Shown here: piece after piece, positions 50,772 to 59,790 of the stretch
Position numbering within the stretch: position 1 is the stretch's first letter
Layout of the letters: each line of letters starts with the position of its first letter
Assembly: GCA_017694785.1 (NCBI GenBank)
Contig: JADIMK010000008.1
Location: forward strand, 33,766-97,765
Reading direction: 5' to 3'
Source of the DNA: Candidatus Cryptobacteroides intestinigallinarum
GTDB lineage: Bacteria; Bacteroidota; Bacteroidia; Bacteroidales; UBA932
Length of the DNA: 64,000 nt
Made by a program: the position numbers and the translations under genes
Notes under the pieces: model-generated
What the model saw: only the letters and a program-made list of their open reading frames with translations
What the model was told of the DNA's origin: nothing
The model's database searches: none

Positions 50772-51959
50772 TCAGACAAGCCTTGTGGATGTGCTTTCAC
50801 TTGTGAGCCTGCCTTCCGGAGAAAGTGATCCTATCATCACGAGTCCGGGACGCTTCCCGGGAGCTATCGTACCGAGGATATCTTCCTTGGAGAGGAATTC
50901 AGCACCATTGCGTCCTGACCATATGATCATCTCTCCAAGCGGAACCTCAGGGAATGCTTCCTGCAGGCAATAAAGCTCCTTCACCATATCCAGAGTATCA
51001 TTGCTTGAGAGTGAATCTGTCCCCACAGTCAGCTTCAGTCCATTGCGCCGCATAAGTCTGACAGGAGGCAAGGCATTGTGTATGAATATATTTGAAAGAG
51101 GACACAAAGCCCACCAGACATTCTTGAGCACAGGCAAAGCCGCATCTATAGCTTCTTGAGTAAGACATACGTTGTGGACAAGCAGAACATGTTCATTGAA
51201 CGGTGGCCTGTGGACTGCCTCAAGCCTGTCGAGGAAATAAATCAGTGACGGCTTCCCGGTGACCGGAGGAGTACTCATGCCTGCGCGCTTGCGGTTGTCA
51301 TACATTGCACCCTTCCCATACATGATCATATCTTCCTCTTCCTGGCTTTCCTGTGAATGGTAAGAGAGGTATCCTGCACGCAATGCTTCAGCCGATGCCG
51401 CTGAGAGAAGCTCAGGGCTCATCGTATAGCATGCATGAGGAGTAGGAGCAGCATCTATTCCTGCCTCATCAGCCTCCTTCTTCAGCTCCATGACAGAAGC
51501 CATGACATCAGCACAGTCCTTAGGTTCAGTACCGAAAACCTCAAGAAATGTCCTTGTATACATAGGAGATTCAGCTTTCACAGCAAAACTGTCGCTGCAG
51601 TTGCTGATGTCTGCCATCGCAGAAACTCCCTGCGTCCACATGGTATCCATCCACCGTGACAGGCACTTTATCTTGTCTTCACGGCTCGCACTGTCCCTGA
51701 GCTCATTTATCTGGTCGATGAACCCGGCCATTCCGGTACCTTTCCTGAACTTGCCCTGAAGATGTGACAGCTCCACATGACAATGTGAATTGACAAAGCC
51801 TGGCACTATTGCCCCTTCATAGAATACCTGTTCTGCCTCCGGATCATCACAGATACCTGTGCGGATGACAGTACCGTCATCCTCATATTCGACGAAGCCG
51901 TTCCTGAGAGGCTCCGGAGTCACTGAAGTATAGATATAAGATGCTGCTGCTCTTTTCAT
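50772..51959 (-). CDS. Amidohydrolase / chlorohydrolase family (aminodeoxyfutalosine deaminase-like)
   Basis: GFVNSHCHVELSHLQGKF, SYHSQESQEE, HNVCLTQEAIDAAL, VGTDSLSSNDTLDMVKE. Confidence 0.85.
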   Translation of the reverse strand: MKRAAASYIYTSVTPEPLRNGFVEYEDDGTVIRTGICDDPEAEQVFYEGAIVPGFVNSHCHVELSHLQGKFRKGTGMAGFIDQINELRDSASREDKIKCLSRWMDTMWTQGVSAMADISNCSDSFAVKAESPMYTRTFLEVFGTEPKDCADVMASVMELKKEADEAGIDAAPTPHACYTMSPELLSAASAEALRAGYLSYHSQESQEEEDMIMYGKGAMYDNRKRAGMSTPPVTGKPSLIYFLDRLEAVHRPPFNEHVLLVHNVCLTQEAIDAALPVLKNVWWALCPLSNIFIHNALPPVRLMRRNGLKLTVGTDSLSSNDTLDMVKELYCLQEAFPEVPLGEMIIWSGRNGAEFLSKEDILGTIAPGKRPGLVMIGSLSPEGRLTSESTSTRLV

Positions 51960-52010
51960 TCTTTATCGTCTTTAACTGTCTTTGGAAACATTACCATATG
52001 GTCCATGTAA

Positions 52011-52787
52011 TTATCTGCGCCTCGGGGGGACCTTTTCCGCCCCATGATACTCTCTCGAGACAGCCTTGAATGGCTGTGATGGCCTAATGGCCGGACTGTC
52101 ATTGCCGGCATTCGGTATTATGACTGCAGAACCGGCACCATCTGGCTTGCCCACAACAACCGGTATTGTCAGGTCCTTGCCTGCCGGAACTGCATTTCCG
52201 AGACTGTCTGATACAGCCGTACTGTCAGATACGGCCAAAGAATCAACAGCCGGGATCAGAGCCGGACCGTCAAACAATGTGTCCAGAGGGACAAGCTGAC
52301 GCACCTTGAGCACACAGCCGGAAGTATCCGTATAGAATTCTATGCTGTCGCGTATGTCATATTGATATCCTGAATCCCTGCCGAAATCATATTCCACTGC
52401 ATATAGAAGCTTGTTTTCAGCAATCCGGTCAAGGCTTGTAAGCATATCCTTCTCCTGGCGGAGTTCCTTAAGACGGTCTTCAAGTATCAAAGATGTCTCC
52501 TTCAGAATACGGGCAAATTTGTCCGGATCCTTCAGATAATAATCCATGCTTGTCCTGAAGTCATCCGATGTGTAGCCGTACTTCTCGAATATCGGTTCAT
52601 ATACAAAAGATGTATCGGCACTTCGTCTGGCTTCGGGATGAGAGAAAATCCACTGGTCCATAAGGAACATCTCTGCATATATCTCAGACAGATCGTCCTT
52701 TGGAATGACCTTTTCCTCCCTTCCGCAGGATATGACGGCTGCAAAAGAGAACACAAAGGCCACGATATATGACAAAGCTTTTCTCAT
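52011..52787 (-). CDS. DUF4296 domain lipoprotein
   Basis: AVISCGREEKVIPKDDLSEIYAEMFLMDQWI...FEKYGYTSDDFRTSMDYYLKDPDKFARILKE. Confidence 0.85.
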   Translation of the reverse strand: MRKALSYIVAFVFSFAAVISCGREEKVIPKDDLSEIYAEMFLMDQWIFSHPEARRSADTSFVYEPIFEKYGYTSDDFRTSMDYYLKDPDKFARILKETSLILEDRLKELRQEKDMLTSLDRIAENKLLYAVEYDFGRDSGYQYDIRDSIEFYTDTSGCVLKVRQLVPLDTLFDGPALIPAVDSLAVSDSTAVSDSLGNAVPAGKDLTIPVVVGKPDGAGSAVIIPNAGNDSPAIRPSQPFKAVSREYHGAEKVPPRRR

Positions 52788-52794
52788 GACAGAC

Positions 52795-55287
52795 TCAATC
52801 TCTCAGGATTGCACCATATTCGTTTGTAAATGTAGAGAGAAGCTTTGACATGACCTTCTCTACATCATTGTCTGTAAGTGTCTTGTCTACATCCTGGAGG
52901 ACGAAGCTCATCGCATACTGCTTCTTGCCTTCCGGAATCTTGTCCCCGCGGTATACATCGAAGAGGCTTACGCTCTTGAGAAGTTTCTTGCCGGCTCTGA
53001 AGGCACTCTTGCGAAGATCGGCATAGGATACGTTCTCATCAAGCAGAATGGCAAGATCCCTCTTGACCTCTGGATACTTAGGGAGTTCCTTATACTTGAT
53101 CTTGTCTCTCTTGACAAGCTCGAAGAATACAGGCCATATGATCTCTGCTGCAAATACCGGCTGGCGGATGGAGAACTGCTTCAGAAGCGAAGGAGCTACA
53201 GTCCCCATTACGGCAAGCTTCTCTCCTGAGCCCGGCAGTCTGTAGACAAGTCCCTCAGAGAAGAGATCGGAAGGAGCAGGCTCATACTGCATTGAATAAA
53301 TGTCAGCGCCGAAACGTCTAAGAAGAAGCTCAAGATATCCCTTCAGCTGGAAATAGCTGCCCTTGTGAGGCTCACTGCACCAGGACTTTTCGCCCGGACC
53401 GGTAATGAACATTGCATAGGCCGTCTTCTCGTCATAGGATGCGAGAGTACTTCCGTCCATACCAGGCTTAAGTGAATATACAGAGCCGTATTCAAAGGTC
53501 TTCATTGTGTTCACCTGCCTGTTGATATTGTATGCTATGACCTCAAGTCCGCCAAGGATAAGTGTCTGCCTCATGACATTCAGGTCTGAGCTCAGAGGAT
53601 TGAGTATCTTCACGCACCTGTCCTCAGGGAAGGTCTTCAGATGTGAATAATAGGCTGACTTAGTCAGAGAATTGTTCATTGTCTCCACGAAACCGTTTGC
53701 TGCGAGGAAATCAGAGACCGCGTTCCTCACTTTCTCCGGTTCCGGCTGTTCTATGGCATTAACCGACCCCCTCACGGAAGACGGAAGCTCGATATTGTTG
53801 TAGCCGTAGATCCTAAGGATTTCTTCCACTACGTCACACTCACGGTACACATCGGACATATATGATGGCACTGCGACTTTCGCTCCGGCAGAATGTCCTT
53901 CGGCATCTGTCCTTTTCTCCAGGAATTCATAAGAAAGCCACGTGAGGATATTCTCTATGACATCGTGTCCTATCTTCTTCCCGATGAACTTCTCTATACG
54001 GTCATAATCAAGATCTACAGTCTTTTTCCTGAACGGCTCCGGACAGAATTCCTGGATCTTGCCGACTACATGGCCGCCGGCCAGTTCCTGGATCAGCAGT
54101 GCAGCCCTTCTGCGGGCATAGTCAACAGCGAGCGGATCGGCCGTCCTTTCATACCTGAACGAAGCATCTGTCTTGAGGCCGTGCCTCTTTGAAGTTTTCC
54201 TGATTGAAACAGGGTTGAACCATGCGCTCTCAAGGAACATGTCGACCGTCGAATCTGTGATACCCGACTCCTCCCCGCCGAACACACCGGCAAGACACAG
54301 AGGTCTCTGTGTATCCGCTATCATAAGATCTTCCGAAGAAAGAGTCCTCTCTACTCCGTCAAGCGTGACGAACTTTTCACCTTCGGCAGCCCTGCGTACG
54401 ATTATCCTGTTGCCTTTTATCTTCGAAGCATCAAATGCATGGAGAGGGAGTCCGATCTCATTCATCACGAAATTGGTGATGTCCACGACATTGTTGATAG
54501 GTCTGAGTCCTATGGCAAGCAGCTTCTTCTGCAGCCATTCCGGAGACGGAGCCACTTTGATGCCTTTGATGGTTATACCGGAATACCGCGGTGCGAGTTC
54601 AGTCGCGACAACCTCCACAGGTATAGCTCCATTGATTTCTGACTCTGACGTGCAGACGCCCTCCGGTCCCTCTACGAAAGCCGAGACATCAGGAATATCA
54701 AGGCTGCAAGGCACATTGTTCAGCTTAAGCCAGGCATAGAGATCTCTCGCGACACCGATATGGGAAGCTGCATCTACGCGATTTGCCGTAAGGCCGATCT
54801 CGATGATCCAGTCTGTCTCAAGATGAAGATAATCCTTTGCCGGAGTCCCCGGGACAGCAGATGGCTCAAGCACCATGATACCGTCATGCGAGGTACCGAT
54901 GCCGAGTTCGTCTTCTGCGCATATCATACCGAAAGACTCGACACCGCGGATCTTTGACTTCTTGATCTTGAAATCTTCGCCAAGCACCGTACCGATTGTG
55001 GCTAGCAGTACCTTCTGTCCCGCCGCTACATTCGGAGCGCCGCATACGACCTGCAGAAGAGGGCCTTCACCAGTATTGAGCTCGGTAATGTGGAGATGGT
55101 CTGAGTCAGGATGCTCACGGCATGTCACGACTTCCGCCACAATCACTCCGGCAAGACCGCCGGGTATGGACTCGACCTGCTCAAGTGAGTCGACTTCAAG
55201 TCCTATTGATGTCAGCGCATCAGCTATCTGTCCGGCCGTAAGGTCACACTTGAGGTAATCCTTAAGCCAATTGTATGAAATCTTCAT
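52795..55287 (-). CDS. pheT: Phenylalanine--tRNA ligase beta subunit
   Basis: MKISYNWLKDYLKCDLTAGQIADALTSIGLEVD, HPDSDHLHITELNTGEG, VVDITNFVMNEIGLPLHAFD. Confidence 0.96.
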   Translation of the reverse strand: MKISYNWLKDYLKCDLTAGQIADALTSIGLEVDSLEQVESIPGGLAGVIVAEVVTCREHPDSDHLHITELNTGEGPLLQVVCGAPNVAAGQKVLLATIGTVLGEDFKIKKSKIRGVESFGMICAEDELGIGTSHDGIMVLEPSAVPGTPAKDYLHLETDWIIEIGLTANRVDAASHIGVARDLYAWLKLNNVPCSLDIPDVSAFVEGPEGVCTSESEINGAIPVEVVATELAPRYSGITIKGIKVAPSPEWLQKKLLAIGLRPINNVVDITNFVMNEIGLPLHAFDASKIKGNRIIVRRAAEGEKFVTLDGVERTLSSEDLMIADTQRPLCLAGVFGGEESGITDSTVDMFLESAWFNPVSIRKTSKRHGLKTDASFRYERTADPLAVDYARRRAALLIQELAGGHVVGKIQEFCPEPFRKKTVDLDYDRIEKFIGKKIGHDVIENILTWLSYEFLEKRTDAEGHSAGAKVAVPSYMSDVYRECDVVEEILRIYGYNNIELPSSVRGSVNAIEQPEPEKVRNAVSDFLAANGFVETMNNSLTKSAYYSHLKTFPEDRCVKILNPLSSDLNVMRQTLILGGLEVIAYNINRQVNTMKTFEYGSVYSLKPGMDGSTLASYDEKTAYAMFITGPGEKSWCSEPHKGSYFQLKGYLELLLRRFGADIYSMQYEPAPSDLFSEGLVYRLPGSGEKLAVMGTVAPSLLKQFSIRQPVFAAEIIWPVFFELVKRDKIKYKELPKYPEVKRDLAILLDENVSYADLRKSAFRAGKKLLKSVSLFDVYRGDKIPEGKKQYAMSFVLQDVDKTLTDNDVEKVMSKLLSTFTNEYGAILRD

Positions 55288-55298
55288 ATCTGGTAATT

Positions 55299-56249
55299 TT
55301 ATTTCTTCAAATCTTCTTTTGAAAACAGAGAATTTACGAATTCCTGCTTGTCAAATGTCTTCAGGTCATCTATCCCCTCTCCGATGCCGATGAACTTGAT
55401 CGGAATACGGAACTGGTCGACAATGCCGATGACAACACCGCCCTTTGCCGTACCGTCCAGCTTTGTCACAGCCAGAGATGTGACGTCAGTAGCCTTTGAG
55501 AATTCCTTCGCCTGCTGGAAAGCATTCTGCCCGGTCGACCCGTCAAGCACAAGAAGGACCTCATGCGGAGCATCAGGAATCACCTTGCGCATCACATTGC
55601 GGATCTTGGTGAGCTCATTCATCAGATCTATCCTATTATGCAGACGGCCTGCTGTATCTATCAGGACGACATCAGCATCCTTAGCGACCGCTGACTTCAC
55701 GGCATCGTATGCTACGGAAGCCGGATCAGAGCCCATCTCCTGCTTCACGATATCCACTCCTGCTCGCTCGGCCCAGATGACAAGCTGATCCACTGCAGCA
55801 GCCCTGAATGTGTCGGCAGCCCCCAGAACGACCTTCTTTCCTTGAGCCTTGAGCCTTGCGGCCAGCTTGCCGATAGTGGTAGTCTTGCCGACTCCGTTCA
55901 CTCCGACGACCATCACGACATAAGGCTTTTTGCTGAAGTCAAAAGGGATTTCCCCGGCAGAATAGCCGGAGACCTTGCCGGAAGTCTGGATATCCAGAAG
56001 ACGCGAAATCTCATCTCTGAGAAGCTCTACGAGCTCATCGAATGAGACGAACTTATCGCGGCTCACCCTTTCCTCGAGATTGTCAATGATCTTGAGGGTC
56101 GTGTCAACTCCCATGTCAGTAGCAACAAGAGCTTCTTCAATCGCATCGAGAGTGTCGTCATCGACCTTGGATTTGCCGACGACTGCCCTTGACAGTTTCT
56201 CAAAGAAACTGCGCTTGGTCTTCTGTACTCCTTTGTCGAATATTCCCAT
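55299..56249 (-). CDS. ftsY: Signal recognition particle receptor FtsY
   Basis: VVGVNGVGKTTTIGKLAARLK, LGAADTFRAAAVDQL, LIDTAGRLHNRIDLMNEL, TKLDGTAKGGVVIGI. Confidence 0.96.
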   Translation of the reverse strand: MGIFDKGVQKTKRSFFEKLSRAVVGKSKVDDDTLDAIEEALVATDMGVDTTLKIIDNLEERVSRDKFVSFDELVELLRDEISRLLDIQTSGKVSGYSAGEIPFDFSKKPYVVMVVGVNGVGKTTTIGKLAARLKAQGKKVVLGAADTFRAAAVDQLVIWAERAGVDIVKQEMGSDPASVAYDAVKSAVAKDADVVLIDTAGRLHNRIDLMNELTKIRNVMRKVIPDAPHEVLLVLDGSTGQNAFQQAKEFSKATDVTSLAVTKLDGTAKGGVVIGIVDQFRIPIKFIGIGEGIDDLKTFDKQEFVNSLFSKEDLKK

Positions 56250-56303
56250 AAGTGAACAGATTTGTTAAAATCATACAAAGTTATACAAAAATAGCGTTAA
56301 AAC

Positions 56304-56336
56304 GAAAAAAAGAAGACGGCCCTTAGGACCGTCTTC
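56304..56336 (-). terminator. Intrinsic terminator after rpmB-rpmG-DUF4295
   Basis: Minus strand GAAGACGGT-CCTAAGG-GCCGTCTTC TTTTTTT. Confidence 0.85.
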
Positions 56337-56359
56337 CTGATATCGTTCTGAAGCCAGAG

Positions 56360-56518
56360 TCAGTTCTTTGCGAAGTATTCCTTCACTTTCTCAGCTTCTA
56401 CAAGCTCTTCTTTGAATACATATGCACCAGTCTTAGGAGACTTGTCCATACGGATGCATTTCACCATGCTCTTTGCGCCTGATTTGGCACTGAAGGTTGC
56501 GACTGCTTTCTTTGCCAT
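56360..56518 (-). CDS. DUF4295-type small basic protein (52 aa), absent from supplied ORF track
   Basis: MAKKAVATFSAKSGAKSMVKCIRMDKSPKTGAYVFKEELVEAEKVKEYFAKN; AGGAGG 9 nt upstream of ATG; directly after rpmG. Confidence 0.9.
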   Translation of the reverse strand: MAKKAVATFSAKSGAKSMVKCIRMDKSPKTGAYVFKEELVEAEKVKEYFAKN

Positions 56519-56532
56519 TACTCAATTCCTCC

Positions 56533-56721
56533 TTATTTGATCTCGCGGTGAAGAGTGACCTTCTTAAGGAACGGATTGTATTTCATACGTTCCAGACGCT
56601 GAGTCGTATTTTTCTTATTCTTGGTAGTGATATATCTTGAAATGCCGGGTACTCCGCTTTCTCTCTGTTCAGTGCACTCCAATATGACCTGAACCCTGTT
56701 GCCTTTTGCTTTCTTTGCCAT
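56533..56721 (-). CDS. rpmG: 50S ribosomal protein L33
   Basis: [62 protein letters not shown]. Confidence 0.96.
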   Translation of the reverse strand: MAKKAKGNRVQVILECTEQRESGVPGISRYITTKNKKNTTQRLERMKYNPFLKKVTLHREIK

Positions 56722-56732
56722 AACTCACTGAA

Positions 56733-56975
56733 TTAAACAAGATTAATATATCCTTTCTTCTGAGCGTCCTTGACAACTGCGTCGAGACCGTTTTTCTCGA
56801 TATCCCTTATGCCTTTGCAAGATACCTTCAAAGTTACGAACCTCTGCTCTGCCTCCGACCAGAACTTCTTGGTCTTGAGGTTCAGGGCAAAAATGCGCTT
56901 TGTGCGCCTCTTGGAATGGGAAACATTGTTTCCGACCATTCTCTTTCTACCTGTTACTTGACAAACCTTTGCCAT
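56733..56975 (-). CDS. rpmB: 50S ribosomal protein L28
   Basis: MAKVCQVTGRKRMVGNNVSHSKRRTKRIFALNLKTKKFW. Confidence 0.96.
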   Translation of the reverse strand: MAKVCQVTGRKRMVGNNVSHSKRRTKRIFALNLKTKKFWSEAEQRFVTLKVSCKGIRDIEKNGLDAVVKDAQKKGYINLV

Positions 56976-57091
56976 TATATCTACTTTTTAATTATTTCTG
57001 TGTAAATCCGTCTGTCCCAAAGAAATCACAGGCTCACACCTGATACGGAGGGCTGCAAATATCGTATAATTTTTTCTAAATTACAAGAAAA

Positions 57092-58441
57092 CTATACAAA
57101 TTTGAAAATCCTTCTCCACCTTATGTTCCCCGGGAAACTCTTGTTCCTGTCAGATGAGAACCATATCACAACCGGCTTTCCTACAATGTGGTCTTCAGGG
57201 ACAAAGCCCCAATACCTTGAGTCAAGGGAGTTGTGTCTGTTGTCTCCCATCATGAAATAGTAATTCTGTCTGAAAGTATAGCTCTGAGTCTCTTCCCCAT
57301 TGATAAGGATCTTTCCGTCGGCAGTAACCTCGAGATCATTGCCTTCATAGACCCTTATGATCCTTTCATATAGAGGGAGGTTGTCAGGTGTCAGCTGCAC
57401 CGTCGCTCCCTTCTCAGGAATCCAGATCGGTCCGTAATTGTCCCTCGTCCACCTGAACTGCTCCGCAAAAGGAAACAGCATAAGATAGGATTCAGGATAA
57501 TCAGGTGGATAGACATCAATGTTCTGCTCTACTGAGACAACATTGGAATATCCCTTTACTGTCTCAAGCATCGAAGCTGTCAGAGGGAGGTCATGATACC
57601 CCGGAAGGCGGGGATCGAAGAACACCTCAGACGGATTGATGCCGAGCACATCCAGATTCTTGGGATTGATCCTCTGACCGTCTGTCCTGACAGTATACGT
57701 GCTCTGCACACCAGGATAGATCTCCTGCATCTGCGAATCAATATAGACGTTGCCGTCCTTGATCTCGAGCGTATCGCCAGGTACAGCTACGCATCTCTTG
57801 ACATAGTGGTCCTTCTTGTCCATAGGGCGGACCTTAACAGGGCCGAGCTGCGAGATTGTGTAGTCTCTGCCGTTTATGCGGACCATCGCATAATAGTCCT
57901 CGGCAGGAGCCTTGGTGAGGACTGTATCTCCATTTGGAAATCCAAAGACCACATAGTCTCCTCTCTTGACATGCCCGAATCCCTTGAGACGTCTGTAGTC
58001 ACTCTGGATAAGAGTGGAATATGACTCCTTGCCGTTGGGAAGGACATTGTGGGTGAAAGGTATTGTCAGAGGCGTCTGCGGCACACGTGGTCCGTAGGCA
58101 AGCTTGCTGACAAAAAGATGGTCTCCGGTCAGGAGAGAACTTTCCATCGAGGATGAAGGAATCTTGAAGGCCTGGAAAAAGAAGATGTTGATGAATGTAA
58201 CAACCACTACGGCAAAGATGATCGCATCAAGCCAGTCGAGCAGAACATTCCTCTTCTCGCCTTCCTTGTAGTATTTCTTCCAGAACAGCCACTTCACTTT
58301 CTTTGTGATATGGTGGTCGAAGATCACGACAAGGCCGAAGAGCCACCAGTAGTTTCCGAGCCATATTACCCACAGCAGATACAGCACGGCCCAGAATGTG
58401 AACCTTGTCCATCTGTTGTGATATAATTCCTTCAGACTCAT
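57092..58441 (-). CDS. lepB: Signal peptidase I
   Basis: FKIPSSSMESSLLTGDHLFVSKLAYG, KDHYVKRCVAVPGDTLEIKDG, YFMMGDNRHNSLDSRYWGFVPEDHIVG. Confidence 0.95.
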   Translation of the reverse strand: MSLKELYHNRWTRFTFWAVLYLLWVIWLGNYWWLFGLVVIFDHHITKKVKWLFWKKYYKEGEKRNVLLDWLDAIIFAVVVVTFINIFFFQAFKIPSSSMESSLLTGDHLFVSKLAYGPRVPQTPLTIPFTHNVLPNGKESYSTLIQSDYRRLKGFGHVKRGDYVVFGFPNGDTVLTKAPAEDYYAMVRINGRDYTISQLGPVKVRPMDKKDHYVKRCVAVPGDTLEIKDGNVYIDSQMQEIYPGVQSTYTVRTDGQRINPKNLDVLGINPSEVFFDPRLPGYHDLPLTASMLETVKGYSNVVSVEQNIDVYPPDYPESYLMLFPFAEQFRWTRDNYGPIWIPEKGATVQLTPDNLPLYERIIRVYEGNDLEVTADGKILINGEETQSYTFRQNYYFMMGDNRHNSLDSRYWGFVPEDHIVGKPVVIWFSSDRNKSFPGNIRWRRIFKFV

Positions 58442-58450
58442 CAGCCGGAA

Positions 58451-58795
58451 CTATTTTACAGAATTGATGATGGCTTCAAATGCCTGCGGATTGTTCATGG
58501 CAAGGTCTGCAAGAACCTTACGGTTCAGACCGATGTTCTGTTTTGACAATCTGCCCATAAACTGAGAATAAGTCATGCCATACTGACGTGCAGCAGCATT
58601 GATTCTCTGGATCCAGAGAGCGCGGAAAGAGCGCTTCTTGGCTTTACGGTCACGGTAAGCATAGGTAAGACCTTTCTCGTAGGTGTTCTTTGCTACCGTC
58701 CAAACATTTCTTCTTGCAAGAAAATATCCACGTGTCTGCTTAAGGATTTTCTTGCGGCGTGCCCTTGAGGCAACAGCATTTACCGATCTTGGCAT
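58451..58795 (-). CDS. rplT: 50S ribosomal protein L20
   Basis: [25 protein letters not shown]..., [22 protein letters not shown]. Confidence 0.96.
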   Translation of the reverse strand: MPRSVNAVASRARRKKILKQTRGYFLARRNVWTVAKNTYEKGLTYAYRDRKAKKRSFRALWIQRINAAARQYGMTYSQFMGRLSKQNIGLNRKVLADLAMNNPQAFEAIINSVK

Positions 58796-58875
58796 AAATT
58801 CAATTTTTTATGGATACAGTGTCCTTCAACCAGGAGCTTCCGACTGTATTCCAAGTTAAACTTGATGTTGATAAA

Positions 58876-59070
58876 CTAGATGGCCAACAAAGCCTTGACT
58901 CTCTTCTGGTCAACAGAATCAATAAGACCGAAATGAGTCAAATTCCTTTTCTGCTTCTTGGTCTTCTTTGTGAGAATGTGGCTCTTGTAAGCGTGTTTTC
59001 TCTTGATCTTTCCCGTTCCGGTAAGCGTGAAACGCTTTTTTGAACCGGAGTTGGTCTTCATTTTTGGCAT
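58876..59070 (-). CDS. rpmI: 50S ribosomal protein L35
   Basis: [33 protein letters not shown]. Confidence 0.95.
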   Translation of the reverse strand: MPKMKTNSGSKKRFTLTGTGKIKRKHAYKSHILTKKTKKQKRNLTHFGLIDSVDQKRVKALLAI

Positions 59071-59121
59071 AATTGAATTATTTGACTGTTAATAATATAT
59101 AATCATCCATCACACGACGGA

Positions 59122-59742
59122 TCATTTCTTCTTCACAGGAGTGATCATCATCATCATCCTCTTGCCTTCAAGCTTAGGCATCTGTTCGGCACGTCCGTAG
59201 TCCTCAAGCTCAACTGCAAAACGGAGAAGCAGCTTCTCGCCCTGGTCGGAGTACAGGATCGAACGTCCCTTGAAGAAGACAGAGGCCTTGACTTTCGAAC
59301 CTTCCTGAAGGAATTCGATGGCATGCTTCAGCTTGAACTGGAAATCATGTTCATCAGTATTCGGTCCGAAGCGTATCTCCTTGATGACTATCTTCGCCGA
59401 ATTGGACTTCATCTCCTTGGCTTTCTTCTTCTGCTGATAGAGATATTTCTGATAGTCAATGATCTTGCACACCGGAGGGTCTGCCTTTGCACTTATCTCT
59501 ACCAGATCAAGTCCGAGCTCTTCAGCCATATGGATGGCCTGCGTAATAGGATAGATACCCTGTTCTTCAATGTTCTCGCCTACAAGACGTACTTTTGAAG
59601 CGGTAATCTCTTCATTGATTCTCAATCCGTTCTCGTCCTTAGCCGGTTTTCTTGGGCCAAATCTGTCAGGACGGCCTGCTCCCTGACCTGATGGCCTCGG
59701 GCCATTGAATCTAGGGGCAGATGGTTTGAATGGTGCTGCGAT
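59122..59742 (-). CDS. infC: Translation initiation factor IF-3, probable ATC start codon
   Basis: [44 protein letters not shown]...; in-frame extension from the ORF-track TTG (59625) back to ATC at 59742, preceded by AGGAGG (8-nt spacer) and an in-frame TAG. Confidence 0.85.
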   Translation of the reverse strand: MAAPFKPSAPRFNGPRPSGQGAGRPDRFGPRKPAKDENGLRINEEITASKVRLVGENIEEQGIYPITQAIHMAEELGLDLVEISAKADPPVCKIIDYQKYLYQQKKKAKEMKSNSAKIVIKEIRFGPNTDEHDFQFKLKHAIEFLQEGSKVKASVFFKGRSILYSDQGEKLLLRFAVELEDYGRAEQMPKLEGKRMMMMITPVKKK

Positions 59743-59750
59743 AGGTGTGT

Positions 59751-59756
59751 CCTCCT
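59751..59756 (-). promoter_or_regulatory. Strong Shine-Dalgarno of infC
   Basis: Minus strand AGGAGG-ACACACCT-ATC. Confidence 0.8.
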
Positions 59757-59790
59757 AAAATTTAAATTTATACTTAATATGCATATAAGG

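Noticed and set aside
59623-59625. TTG start for infC in the ORF track
   Set aside because: No SD in front of it, and an in-frame ATC with AGGAGG at ideal spacing lies 39 codons upstream.
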